DNA from: Ceratopteris richardii
Taxonomy: Eukaryota; Streptophyta; Polypodiopsida; Polypodiales; Pteridaceae
Assembly: GCA_020310875.1 (NCBI GenBank)
Contig: MU260073.1
Location: 466,501-530,500 of the forward strand
Direction: 5' to 3'
Length of the DNA: 64,000 nt
Shown: positions 21,674 to 32,614 of the stretch, piece by piece
How the letters are laid out: every line of letters starts with the position of its first letter
Numbering within the stretch: position 1 is the first letter of the stretch
Program-made: the position numbers and the translations under genes
The notes under the pieces: model-generated
Databases searched by the model: none
What the model was told of the DNA's origin: nothing
The model's input: the letters and a program-made list of their open reading frames with translations, nothing else

Positions 21674-22881
21674 CATCAGGCCTCGATGAGCGATAACCAT
21701 GTGCTCCTTGCACAACCCTGCCTTTTGCACCATTCAGGTCATGCATTTCCAAAGTATGCATTAATATAGGGCCACATTACATGGCCATGCATAGACACAT
21801 TTGAGAGTCCCATGCACAAGAGCACATTGACATAGGTCAACTATTTTTTCTGATACTAATATCTGTCTTCTTGTTTTGTGACATTGTTCCTCTAAAAAAA
21901 AAGGAGAGGAAGAACTTGTTCCCAGGTTTGGCTCATGAAACATGAATGAGTCATGCTTAGTTGAAGGTAGAATTATTGATTACTGGGCACTTATCAGTTT
22001 GGATAGAAGTGTGTCTCGGCTAGCAGATGATATAATTGCTGCCTTATCTGGTAGATGTCAATAACTTGGCATGAACATGGCATCCACCACTATGGTTTCC
22101 TCTTACCATGGTAGGACTGAAGAACCTGAAGGTCCGCAACTTGAGTGATGCTTAACTACTGCATGTACGAGAGCATCCAGGGAGATATCTGCAAGAGGTA
22201 GTTTGGTACCCTGAGAATCCTTGTCCGTATACTGGGTGAGAAGACTCTTGCTTATGGTGAGCTAAAGAGAATATGTGAAACTAATCTTGGTGTAGTTACC
22301 CAATGTTGTTTGCCAAGGAATATAAAGAAATTCAATTCTCAGTATTTGGCAAATGTTGCTTTGAAGAGAGCAGACAGGACCAGGCACTCAAAGAATTTCA
22401 TCAGTGGATCCTCAACACAAACATTCATCAACAATGTCCATCACAAATGCTGGGAGCACAACAGGACGAGATAAACATCGACCGATGCTTCACCATGGTA
22501 AGTATCCTTACTTGGGAAACACCATAACCATGATAGGTTAGGAAACCTCTTCGTCGACAGACCCTTGAGCACTTAGCTCAGGACCCCAATTTTTGCACCA
22601 TACTTCCTCCAATGCATTTTTCCAAGTAAGCATGCATAGGGCTACATTACAAGGACGTGCACAAGGCACATAGTTTACTCAACCCATGCACGAACACACT
22701 TACCCATCATTCATTATGGGTTACGAGTACTTGGCATGACTGCTTTGAACATCATCTTTGGAAGAGCTAGAGGACATCATGGGGACAACATCAATACTTA
22801 GAAAGCAGCACATACAAAGGCTGGACACTACCTCTCTACATGGAACAACCATTACAACAAGGGTCTGTCAGGGACGACAGA
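21674..22881 (+). other. Gypsy 3' untranslated-like region with a diverged direct repeat
   Basis: No convincing gene is present. A 74-codon open stretch at 22,303-22,527 is unidentified. Segments near 21,727-21,810 and 22,592-22,672 share the order tttgcaccat, catgcattt/caatgcatttt, ccaaagtatgcat/ccaagtaagcat, atagggccacattaca/atagggctacattaca and catag/caagg...gcacat, forming a worn direct repeat of about 85 bp. The region ends at the PPT. Confidence 0.5.
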
Positions 22882-22898
22882 CTCGAGAGGGGGGGGAG
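22882..22898 (+). promoter_or_regulatory. Polypurine tract of the gypsy element
   Basis: gagaggggggggga-type purine run directly before the 3' LTR; it would prime plus-strand DNA synthesis. The upstream segment caagggtctgtcaggg is shared with the relic 3' end at about 35,740-35,797. Confidence 0.88.
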
Positions 22899-23508
22899 TG
22901 TTGAAGCTGAAGGTCAAGGACAAAGTAGAGGAGCACATCAAAGAGGTGGACACACAAGAAGAAGGAGCAAGTAGGGAGCTCCAAGAAGTGTATGTTAAAT
23001 TTGCAGAAGAATCCCCTACAACAATAGTGATTTTCATCACTAAAACCATTGTAAATACCATTTTCTATTTTTGTAACTCCATTTTGTTCAAGCTAAGGAG
23101 TCCTTGAGCTTGAGGAGTATTAGAAGTATCATCCTACCAATTTTCATAATTTTTAGACTTCGTTTGAGCCCTCAAATAAGCCATGGAACCTAATTTTTAA
23201 CTAGGCCGGACACTAGGTCTGGACACGGCCAAAACTAGTCAAAAAACTATAAAAAGAGCTAGAGAGCTCATTTTTGGGGTTAGCTTGTTAGAGAATAGAG
23301 CTTTTGTAAGAGAACTCTTTTGCAATCGAAGCTTTGCATTGTTCCTCTCTTTGATCTTACCTTGTGTGCATGTGTGTGTATGTGTGTGCATGCTTGCGTG
23401 TGCTTTCTCTCACACACTTGTGCCTTCACTTGCTCGTGGTCTTCATACCGGTCCTCACGTCTCCGCGGATTGACAAGTAAAGGAGGTGGTGCTTACGCTT
23501 GATCTACA
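22899..23508 (+). repeat. 3' LTR of the 13.2-kb gypsy element
   Basis: Starts tgttgaagctgaagg, ends gatctaca, followed by the gaagt target duplicate. About 17-18 differences from the 5' LTR by eye, mostly single substitutions plus three or four 1-2-base indels. TATA box at 23,248-23,256. Confidence 0.96.
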
Positions 23509-23513
23509 GAAGT

Positions 23514-25790
23514 AAAAAGCCCTAGAAGAAGAGTTGTGGACAAGGAAACTTTAAAGAGAAGAAAAGAAATAGTGGTTTGAAGTTCAACCTTTGTTGAAGA
23601 GAAAATTTGAACCCATGAAGATAGACCTAGAAGCAAAAGTGATGATGGAAGAGGAGGTGAGAATGGAACAAAAGAAGGTACAAGCTAACAAAGAGCCACA
23701 CCCACCTCAAACAAATAAAGAAAAACTTTATAGCTATTTAGTGCAAGTCAATGATAAAAGAGCACTCTATGAGGCACAATATCAAAAAATGTGATAACAT
23801 TATTATGATTAAGCAACAGATTGAACCCAAGCAGAGGTGGAATATTATGCAGAGCTACATGAACAGATGATGAATGCTATGATAGACATCGTTTTTATAA
23901 AAAAAAGCTACTCTACTAGCCTACATTCAAGAACTACAAGGAACACTAGATAAAAGGACCACAGTGGTAGCTGTAGTAAAGAAAAAGAAGAAAAAGCCAA
24001 ACCTAAAGCAGAAGGTAAAAGAAACCAAGTAGCAAGATAAGAAAGAAAAGGTAGGTAATCTTTTACATATTGATGAATCGGGAGGAGGATCTATATTGAT
24101 CTAGAAGTTAGATCAGAATATTGAAGAAATAAAAAAACTAGGGATTTTGGAATCATAGTTGATGAGGTATCCAAAAGTGATGATAGTGAAGTGGAAGGCT
24201 TCTTTTTAAGAAGCTTGAATCTATCAAACCTAATACTCCAAGCAAACAATTAGGTACTTAGAGCAAAGGAACGGAAACAATTATCAAAGTCACAAAAGAG
24301 GAAAAAGAAGATGAGACAAATACTGAGAAGGTGGACACACAACAAACAAAATAGAAAACATACAAGACATCCAAGAGAATATAAAAAATGATGACGATCT
24401 ACAGGATATTGAAATGAAAGATGTTTTAGAGCAAGAGCAAGACAAACATAATGAGGAAAGAGGAAGAAAATTAAGTTCAAGAAGTTGTAAGGGAGGATGA
24501 TAATGAGAAATAGGAGTAGCAATCATAGGAGTAAAAGAAGAACAAGAAGAGGAAAACTTGCTCGAGGTCACAAAACAAGAAAAACATGTAGAAAGGACTA
24601 GATTTCCAAAGCACATAAGAGGAATATTTGAGATTCTAATGAATAAGATAGAGAAATTTAGAGAAGCAAGCAAAAATATGTATAGATACGTAGTAAATTC
24701 ATCAAAGGAGATAAAATCATTGATGAGTATAAGAAGGAACTAGAAAAGCCTTATACATAGTTATGGGAATAAAAAAGAATTATAGAATCTTGTCAAAAAA
24801 AGTTCATCAAGATGGAAACTCAAGTTGTACAATATAAAAATAGAATATCATTTTTGAAAGAAAAATATGAAAAACAAAAAGAGACTATTGCAATGAGGAA
24901 ATCACTAAGGTATTGATGGAAGAAGGAAGCTGCAAGCTAGAAGGGACCAAGGTAGAGGAAGGCTCATCTATGAATCAAAGTGAAGAATTAAAAGCTATCA
25001 GATAGGAATTGGAAAAACTAAAATAAGTTAAAGATGCAAAAGAAATGGAACAATAAGCAAATAAACATACAGTTAATGCCATTAGAGGTTATAGTAATCT
25101 GAATGAGCAAGTTGAAGAGGAAAGGATGGAATGAAAGCAACAAAGGGCTAAGCTGATGAAGGAGATAGAATTATGAAAATCAAAATGTAGCCAGTCTAAA
25201 GAAGTAGTGATTGACAAATAGGTATAGGAAAGGCCAATAATAGAAGAAAGAGAGCCATCTCCGATCCATGAACAAACAATGGAAGAAAAAGAACAAGAGA
25301 AGCCATGGATGAATAGTGTGATGAATTCATCCAACAATTGCTTAGTGATAGAGAAGAAAGAATAAGATACCTTAGAAAGATTCATGGTCAATATGAAAAT
25401 AAAATTGTACATTTGCTTTGGAGCAGAGTATCATTCTATCACACCATCATTGGGCAGCAGATGGACTAGGAGTTCCATTTTGCATGATTCTAGAGAGCAT
25501 CAAGAATTATCAAACTCTAAGAGTTTCAATCAACACATATGAATTTTTAGAGTATAAAGAGGGCATGGAGATTACAAAGGAATTATTTGAAAAGATCAAT
25601 CCCTAAGAGAGAAATAAATGGCTCGATAGAAATAAGGAATGCTAAAACATATGGATTGAGGTTTCCAATCACTTAAAGATAAATCCAACTTACTTTCCAA
25701 ATTCAACAAGAAGAGAATGTCCCAAATTTTGGCAAATGAGGAAAGCAAGAAGCATCCCCTCAAAGTGGCTCAGACGCAAAGCACAATGTG
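23514..25790 (+). pseudogene. Unidentified dead gene, right half, with Lys/Glu-rich coiled-coil-like centre
   Basis: This continues the left half (9430-10,299) after removal of the gypsy element and one target copy. Frames are broken often. From 23,587 it reads LKRKFEPMKIDLEAKVMMEEE, then a long Lys/Glu/Gln-rich stretch, probably coiled coil, to about 25,300. A better-conserved C-terminal part follows: DEFIQQLLSDREERIRYLRK, then VSFYHTIIGQQMD (about 25,320-25,450), and from 25,500 IKNYQTLRVSINTYEFLEYK, NPTYFPNSTRRECPKFWQMR and KARSIPSKWLRRKAQCG to about 25,790, where copia D1 begins. I know no family with this arrangement. It could be a host gene family or a large non-autonomous element. Confidence 0.45.
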
Positions 25791-27356
25791 GAGAAGATGG
25801 GTAATGCCAAAGCTTCCAATGGCAAGACAAACATTCAGAGTAAGGTTCTCTATGCACCATCTACCACTAAAAACCTAATAAGTGTAGACCAAATATTTGA
25901 AAAAGGCTTGCAAGTTAGGTTCACCCAACAGGGAGCTTTTGTGGAAGATACATGTCAAGGCTTCAAGATGATATCCAGAGGTGTGAAGCATGGTAGGCTC
26001 TTTACTTTTGAAGTAGGAAAAACCAAGAACATAGCTCTATTCACTTTTGGGTCTCAAACCCTAAGTGAGCTTGAAATGTGGCATAAGAGACTTGCTCATG
26101 TGAATGAAAGAACCTTGAAGGATATATGTAGGGATCAAAGTGTTCTTGGACTGCCAAACATATCAAAGCAACACATCATCAACAAGTGTGATGCATGTCA
26201 GATTGGAAAGACACAAAAACAACCATTCAACCACAAAGGCTACATCCACAACAACTTATTGGACTTAGTACATACAGATGTATGGGGACCAAGTCATGAA
26301 CCTTCATTGGTAGAATCAAGGTATTATGTCTCATTTATTGATGACCATATTAGATTGACTATTCTATACTTTATCAAGAGTAAGAATGAAGTGTTGATAG
26401 CTTCAAAAAGTATCTTGCACATGTGGAGAATCATATAGGTAGATCACTTAAGAAGCTCAGATCTGATGGAGGGGGAGAATACTTCTCCAAAGATTTTGAT
26501 GAGTTCTTGCTGGATAAAGGTATCAAAAGGGAAGTGACTACCACATACTCTCCTCAACTAAATGGAATTGCCGAGAGGAGCAACAAGATATTGGTTGAAT
26601 CAGCCAGAACAAAGAGAAGAGGTTGCCATATTATCTATGGACAGAGGCTATTTCAATTGTTGTGTACCTTGTCAATAGACTACCATCCAAAGCACTTCAT
26701 GTATGACCTCTTATGAAGCATGGCATGGAAGAAAACCTAGTCTTGGACATTGCAAGGTGTTTGGTTGTTTAGCTTACGTTCATGTACCATCACATATAAG
26801 AGATAATCTAGATGAAAGGGCAACAAAGGCAGTGTTTACTGGGTATGACTCAACTCATATCGGTTACAGGTTCTATAATCCTTCAACCGAGAAATTCACT
26901 ACAAGTAGAGATGTTCTGTTTGAAGAACATAGGTCTTGGTATGATGAAGACAAACAAAAGGTAAATCTACCATATGATCTTGATTCTGATTCTCATCAAT
27001 TAGGAAGCAAGCATGATACATAGGTCCAAGATCCAAGAAGTGATGTAGATGATGACCAAGATGAAAGGGAAAAGGATTACAAACTCTGGAAGTCAAGAGG
27101 CAAAGCAAAGATGCAGGAGTGTGGAAAATGCTCTAAGAAAGCTCCTAGAAGATCAACAAGAGAGGGGAAACAACCAGAAAGGTATGGATATGATTTCCTC
27201 ATTTGTTACAAAGCATTCAATCTACTTGGCAAAAGACTCAATTTTTGAGGAACCCTCAACCTATGAAGAATCAAAGGGAAACCCGAATTGGGAAAAGGCC
27301 ATGAAAGAAGAAATAGTTGTATTAAAGGAGATGAACACTTGGAATTCAGTTCCAAT
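25788..27356 (+). pseudogene. pol: Copia D1: protease end, pre-integrase and integrase
   Basis: 5'-truncated copia element; gag and the protease active site are missing. It begins just before YAPSTTKNLISVDQIFEKG, the usual end of copia protease. Pre-integrase: GRLFTFEVGKTKNIALF and WHKRLAHVNERTL with CDACQIGKT. Integrase core: LVHTDVWGP, FIDDH, RSDGGGEYFSKDF and NGIAERSNK (catalytic E). Then MTSYEAWHGRKPSL and CKVFGCLAYVHVPSHIRDNL. Frameshifts occur near 26,420 and 26,690, stops at 27,021 and others. At 27,357 the linker before RT is split by a solo LTR. Confidence 0.88.
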
Positions 27357-28516
27357 TGAAAGAACTTGGAGAAGCTTGTAGGAGGTAGAAAAGTGAGTTG
27401 TGAAGCGATGGAGTTTGGTCTAGCCAAGCGGCACAAGACCAGCCCTTGAGCTTATGAAGACTCAAATAGACCTTATGGGCATGCGATAAGCGCAATAAGA
27501 TGCACTATGTACTTTGGATCATCAAGGGGAAAGAGTCGATACAAAACAGATAGGTTCACGCATCGACTAGCACAAAAAACTGACTATCTTTGGAAGAGAC
27601 ATTGAACTTCAAATTCTCATAGAGACCAGCATGATTAAAATTAGTAAAAATCCTTTTATAGGAGTAATACACGGGGTAGAGTGTATATAATGCACAAAAG
27701 TATAAGGAATAAGCAAAAAACTGACTATCTTTGGAAGAGACATTGAACTTCAAATTCTCATAGAGACCAGCATGATTATAATTAGTAAAAATCCTTTTAT
27801 GGGAGTAATACACAGGGTAGAGTGTATATAATGCACAAAAGTATGCTATAGGAATGAATCAAACACTCAATGGTGGTACTTCCTATTTCTCAGGAATATG
27901 TAGAGATTGACCTGGAGACAGAAAAACTGAGATTTCTCCCAATCTACTAAACCAAAAGCTATGAAAATTTAGAGGCACAAACTAGCCACTAATATCTTTC
28001 AAATGGGTCATCTCGCATCTAATTTCAAACTCTATAGAGAGAGTAGAAACCTCTGCAAGCTTATTGTTGACGAAGACAATGATGCAAAGAAATGAAGGAG
28101 CAAGACAATGATGGTCACAAGTGTATGCATATTGCTTCCATGTAGTGTACAAGTGTTTTGAATGCTTTTTATAGACTCTAGAAGTGGTCCATGACTTCTA
28201 CAAGTGGATTTTGAATTCAAATGAAGGTGGTAATGGTTTTTGGAGGGAATCAGTTCACTTCCCTGCAATCTAGGAAAAGTGAAGACCTAGTTTGATCTAC
28301 TTTTAGGTGATTGATTGATTGATTAAATGCAGCTCAACCACCACAAATTCGTGGAACTTGGGCTCTCTCTTTCTAGTTTTACATGTGTAAAGCTCAAAGC
28401 TTTTACAATGGTAAAAGATTCATGAAATTGTTTTTAAAAAAATACAATAACTAAGAGATAGCTTTTGATGTAGATCAAATCCACCTCAAGCATAGTTTAA
28501 GCTTGATGTTCCAACA
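27357..28516 (-). mobile_element. Solo LTR of family D, 1160 bp, inserted in D1
   Basis: Perfect 5-bp target duplication ccaat at 27,352-27,356 and 28,517-28,521. Ends on the minus strand are tgttggaacatc...gttctttca (TG...CA). The same LTR type flanks D2 at 55,442-56,526 and starts the D1 3' LTR at 34,834. No internal sequence remains, as expected after recombination between the two LTRs of a former full element. It interrupts the D1 integrase-RT linker in antisense orientation. Confidence 0.95.
27574..27855 (-). repeat. 141-bp tandem duplication inside the solo LTR
   Basis: Copies at 27,574-27,714 and 27,715-27,855 are nearly identical, each starting aaaaaactgactatcttt and passing ggagtaatacac and gagtgtatataatgcac. 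The D2 LTR has a single copy at the matching place, so this duplication is specific to this insertion or its parent. Confidence 0.9.
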
Positions 28517-29113
28517 CCAATGTCATCCAATCAAAAGGTAATTGGTTGCAAATGGGTGTATAAAGTTAAAACAAACTCAAATGGATAAGTTTGCAGGTAC
28601 AAGGCAAGATTAGTTGCCAAAGGATGCTCACAAACTCATGGTATAGACTATGAGGAAACATTCTCACCAGTTGCAAAGATGACTACCATCAGAACATTGA
28701 TAAGTGTAGCTGCAGCAAGAAATTGGAGATTCCTCCAACCTAGTAACTCACATCCTTCTCTATTGATCAAAAGGGATCACAATGAGGTTACCTATCTATG
28801 TGTATGTGTAGATGATATTATTGTGATAGATGATGATCTTAATGGCATGCAAAGGATCAAGAGACACATGCAAGAGGAGTTCAAAATCAGCGACTTAGGT
28901 GAGCTCACATATTTCCTAGGTATGCAAGTGATATACACATATGAAGGAATGTATTTGACTCAGAGGAGATACATTCAAGATCTACTTCTTAAGTTCAAAA
29001 TGGAGAACACTAAACCTACAGGGACATCTTGGGAAATGAATCATAAACTTAGTGTTTTTGAAGGTGAGAAAATTGAAGACATTAAAGAATATCAAAGCTT
29101 GGTAGGTAGCTTG
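28517..29113 (+). pseudogene. pol: Copia D1 reverse transcriptase, between insertions
   Basis: Resumes after the solo LTR with [39 protein letters not shown] and MTTIRTLISVAAARNW. About 50 codons (the QLDV..AFLNG to ALYGLKQ part) are deleted near 28,735. Then YLCVCVDDIIVIDDDLNG (catalytic pair as CVDD, near 28,806), LGELTYFLGMQV and EYQSLVGSL at the B1 insertion. Inactive. Confidence 0.88.
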
Positions 29114-29343
29114 TGTTGGATATAAACATCTGCGGAAGCACGCAAACAGCACAAGGAAGAAGAAGAAGCTTGGAGCACAAACACACAATACTGAATGTAT
29201 TACTAGAGAATGTACAAAGATAAGTAGCCCATTAGGGCAATAGGCGTATATACAAGCCGGGGGAAAAAACCTCCTAAAGAGGGAAAAAAGTGCCTTGGCG
29301 GTCCTAGTGTGTTCACACACATCACTACCTAAATATATCAACA
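29114..29343 (-). repeat. 3' LTR of B1
   Basis: 230 bp. It is followed at 29,344-29,355 by the reverse complement of the PPT (aatcccccctag). Contains a tgtatatac TATA-like segment (rc gtatataca, about 29,247-29,255). Confidence 0.93.
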
Positions 29344-29417
29344 AATCCCCCCTAGGAGTGATGCGGTGAACAAGCAGCTGGCATTCATGTATAAGGAAGT
29401 GCCAAGCTATGTGGAAA

Positions 29418-31180
29418 TCACTCCACAAAAGGAAGTAAGCCCAAAGCTTTGCGGAAAGCTTCAAACTTCTCCCTAGGCAGAACCTTCGTGAAAAGGTCTC
29501 CAATGTTCTCTTGAGTGGGCACATATGCCAAGCTGATCTCCCCAGCAGAGAGCCTCTCCCTGACATAGTGATAATGCAACTCGATGTGCTTAGTGCGAGC
29601 ATGGAACACAGGGTTCCTCGCAACTGCCAATGCACTTTGACTGTCAGTGAAGATGGTGGTGGCAGAAGACTGGCCAACACCCAAATCAGCCATAAGGCGT
29701 CTGAGCCACACACACTCAACAATCCCTGTGAAAGATGCCCTATACTCAGCCTCACAACTAGAAGTGGCCACAGTAGGCTGCTTCTTTCTCAACCAAGATA
29801 TACATGAGCTACCAAGCATGAAGCAAAAACCACTGGTGGACACACGAGTGTCATAGCAACCAGCCCAATCTGAGTCTGAAAAAGCATGCAAATCTGGCGA
29901 TCCCCCCTTGGGATAAAAAAACCCAAGTAGCCGAGTACCACTCAAGTAACGAAAGATGTGCTTAACTGCCTTCCAATGTGTGACTCCTAGGCAATGCATA
30001 AACCTGCTCATCTCTGAGACAGCAAACTGAATATCTGGCCGAGTAATGCATAAGTAAATCAAGCATCCAACAGCCTGCTGATAGAGAACTGCATCAAATG
30101 CATCTCCAACATCATGAAGACTCAATGGTAAACATGTCTCCATAGGAGTGACAATAGGCTTACAGTCTTCAAGGCCAAAATGTTGCAATAATGTGTCAAT
30201 ATATTTCGTTTGACACAAATCCATTCCACCATCAACTTGCATAAACGGAATCCCCAAATAGTGATGCAAATGCCCCAAATCAGACATCTCAAATGAGGCA
30301 TGCAAATCAGCCTTGAAATCAGCAATATGCTTCTCAATAGGACCAGTGAGCAGCATGTCGTCAACATAGACAACAATGATCAGAAGCACATCATTAGCAC
30401 GCTTAACATATAAGGTGCTTTCAGTTGGATTTTTCTCAAAACCATGTGCAATCAAATAGGCATGTATCTTCTCATACCAAGCACGTGGTGCTTGCTTTAA
30501 ACCATATAATGCCTTCTTTAACCTGCACATCTGGTTTTCATGCCCTTTTTGCACAAAGCCACGGGCTGAAAAACATACACTTCTTCATGCAAGTCACCAT
30601 TCAGAAATGTTGTTTTAATGTCCAACTGATGTACATTCCAACCATGATGGGCTGCAAGTGCACAAATGCTCCGAACAGTAGTCATACGGCATGTAGGTGC
30701 GAAGGTCTCATCAGAATCAATTGCGCATAACCCTTTGCAACAAGCCTAGCCTTATACCTGTCAATTGTACCATCAGGTTTACGCTTCAGCTTGTATACCC
30801 ACTTAGTACCAATGGCCTTCTTGCCAGGAGGCAAGTCACATAAAGACCATGTACCATTCTTCATTATAGCATCATATTCAGATTGCATAGCAGCCATCCA
30901 ATTTTCTGAATTCTATGCTTCATCAAAAGAAACAGGCTCATTCTCATCACAAAGGCTAGACGCAGCCATAGCATAGCAATCTGATGCAAAGGAGGCACTA
31001 TGAGAGCCTGAACGAGTACGATATGACAAAGGTGCATCTAATTTGCTGTCACGCAAAGTCTGCACAGCCATTTTGGCATAGTTTTTGCCTGCTCAACATC
31101 ATCTCTCTCATCAACAAGTGCATCATGTAAATCTGCATCAGAAATGGAATGATCTGCATCATCATATGAAACTTGCAAAG
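29418..31180 (-). pseudogene. pol: B1 RT and RNase H
   Basis: Read on the minus strand. The last 378 codons (30,554 to 29,418) are open and hold [20 protein letters not shown], the catalytic YVDD (30,357-30,368), DLGHLHHYLGIPF, then RNase H with FSDSDWAGCYDTRVSTSG, QPTVATSSCEAEY, FTDSQSALAVARNPVFHART and LFTKVLPREKFEAFRKALGL. The upstream RT part at 30,570-30,900 ([30 protein letters not shown]) is out of frame, with a small deletion after YAQ near 30,723. This is the best-preserved family B RT in the window. Confidence 0.93.
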
Positions 31181-31181
31181 G

Positions 31182-32614
31182 CTAAGAAGTTGCCTCATTA
31201 GGACCAGCACTAGACTGTCCACCTGTAAAAAGAGGCATCAAAGTATCATACATGTCTTTGGAGCTAACAGATGTCTCCTTAGTACATGAAAGCAATGGCT
31301 GAATAGCATCTTCCACAAAGACAACATCACGGCTAACCAGAATGCATTTAGTTTGTGGATGATACAGACGATAGCCTTTACTTTCAGAACTGTAACCAAC
31401 AAAAATACATTTTACTACCTTATCATCCAATTTTCTGCGATGTTGTTCAGACACTAGTGCATATGGCAAACAACCAAAAACATGCAGATGAGCAACAGAT
31501 GGCTTGCGGTCATGCCAAGCCTCATATGGAGTGATAGACTGCAGCGCTTTAGTGGGACACCTGTTCAGTACATATGTTGCACACATGACAGCCTCAAGCC
31601 AGAAACTATGTGGTAAAGCCTGACTTTTGACCATGCACCTCGCCATCTCCATGAGTGACCTGTTCTTTTGTTCAGCAACTCCATTCTGTTGAGGTGTATA
31701 TGGCACTATACAGTGGTGTTTTATCCCACGTTCAGCCCGAAATGCATTAAAATCAGAAGACATATATTCCCCCCCTCGATCAGAACGGAGGGTGCCCATT
31801 TTACATTCTGACAGATTTTGAGCCAAAACCAAAAGCTGTTTAAAGCACATGAACACTTCGGATTTTGCGTTGAGTGGATATACCCATGCATGCCTAGAAA
31901 AATCATAAATGAAAGTCACGAAGTAAAGGTAATTTCCAAAAGAAGGTGTCTACATAGGACCACATACATCACTATGTACAAGCTGCAATTTCTGTGTAGC
32001 CGAAACTGGACCATCTTTTAGAAAGGAGGAACACTGCATTTTGCCCAAAATACAACCTTCACAAACATGTTTTCAAGGTGCCTCAAGTTTGGGCAAAGAG
32101 GACACCATTTTAGATTTCTGCAGGCGTAGCAAACTAGCAAAATTCAGATGACCAAAGCGTGCATGCCAAAGCTTTGCATCTGACATAGCCTGAGAATCAT
32201 TTACTGCACATGCCAAATCATTTTCAGATCTTTCATAGTCTATGAGCTTATACAGCCCACGACATAAAATGCCAGGAGCAATAATAACATCGTCATTTGA
32301 CAGATCATGAACTATACATCTGTCATCAACAAATTTCACAACCAAGCCAATCTTGGCTAATGCAGAAACTCATAACAGATTCTTCTTGATTCCTGGCACA
32401 AATAAAGCATCTGACAAAGTGAAAGAACTACCATCAGCAGTAGTCAAAATGATCTTACCAACTCCCATAATAGGATAAGAGGAGTTGTTGGCGCATGTAA
32501 CAATATTCCCTATAGGGGCAGGCTCGAGTGAAGAGAAGAAACTGCGCTGCGAGATAATATGTTTGGTCGCCCCACTGTCAAAATACCAAACATCTGAGTC
32601 TATGCAGACATGCA
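31182..32614 (-). pseudogene. pol: B1 protease, pre-integrase and integrase
   Basis: Minus strand. The protease active site WYFDSGATKHI lies at about 32,564-32,593. ALFVPGIKKNLL follows, then a TGA (about 32,368-32,370) where B2 has serine. Pre-integrase: DAKLWHARFGHLNFASLL and CEGCILGKM (32,040-32,070). Core: LVHSDVCGPM-like near 31,960, FSRHAWVYPLNAKSEV, LRSDRGGEYMS (second Asp) and NGVAEQKNRSL (catalytic Glu), then ITPYEAWHDRKPSVAHLHVF. The 245-codon run 31,182-31,919 is open; stops lie at about 31,951 and 32,072. Confidence 0.9.

Larger units (their letters stand above)
10300..23508 (+). mobile_element. Complete 13.2-kb Ty3/gypsy retrotransposon
   Basis: Both LTRs (608 and 610 bp, TG...CA) are present and flanked by a perfect 5-bp target duplication, gaagt at 10,295-10,299 and 23,509-23,513. 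PBS and PPT are in place. The coding order is gag, protease, RT, RNase H, integrase, which defines Ty3/gypsy. No chromodomain is seen after the integrase and the PBS matches tRNA-Asp, so a non-chromovirus (Athila/Tat-side) lineage is likely by inference. By eye the LTRs differ at about 17-18 positions (about 97% identity), so the insertion is fairly young. Even so, pol has at least five frameshifts and several stops. Extra domains lie before and after the integrase core (separate entries). Confidence 0.96.

Noticed and set aside
24250..24673. Hydrophobic open frames on the minus strand
   Set aside because: They are the antisense of Lys/Glu-rich codons (ctt, ttc, ttt) in the dead coiled-coil-like gene; such composition always gives Leu/Phe/Ser-rich shadows.
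28982..29755. 257-codon open frame on the minus strand
   Set aside because: It runs from B1 across its 3' LTR into D1 antisense sequence in a frame unrelated to the B1 polyprotein (29,418-30,554). It is a chance frame across an insertion junction.
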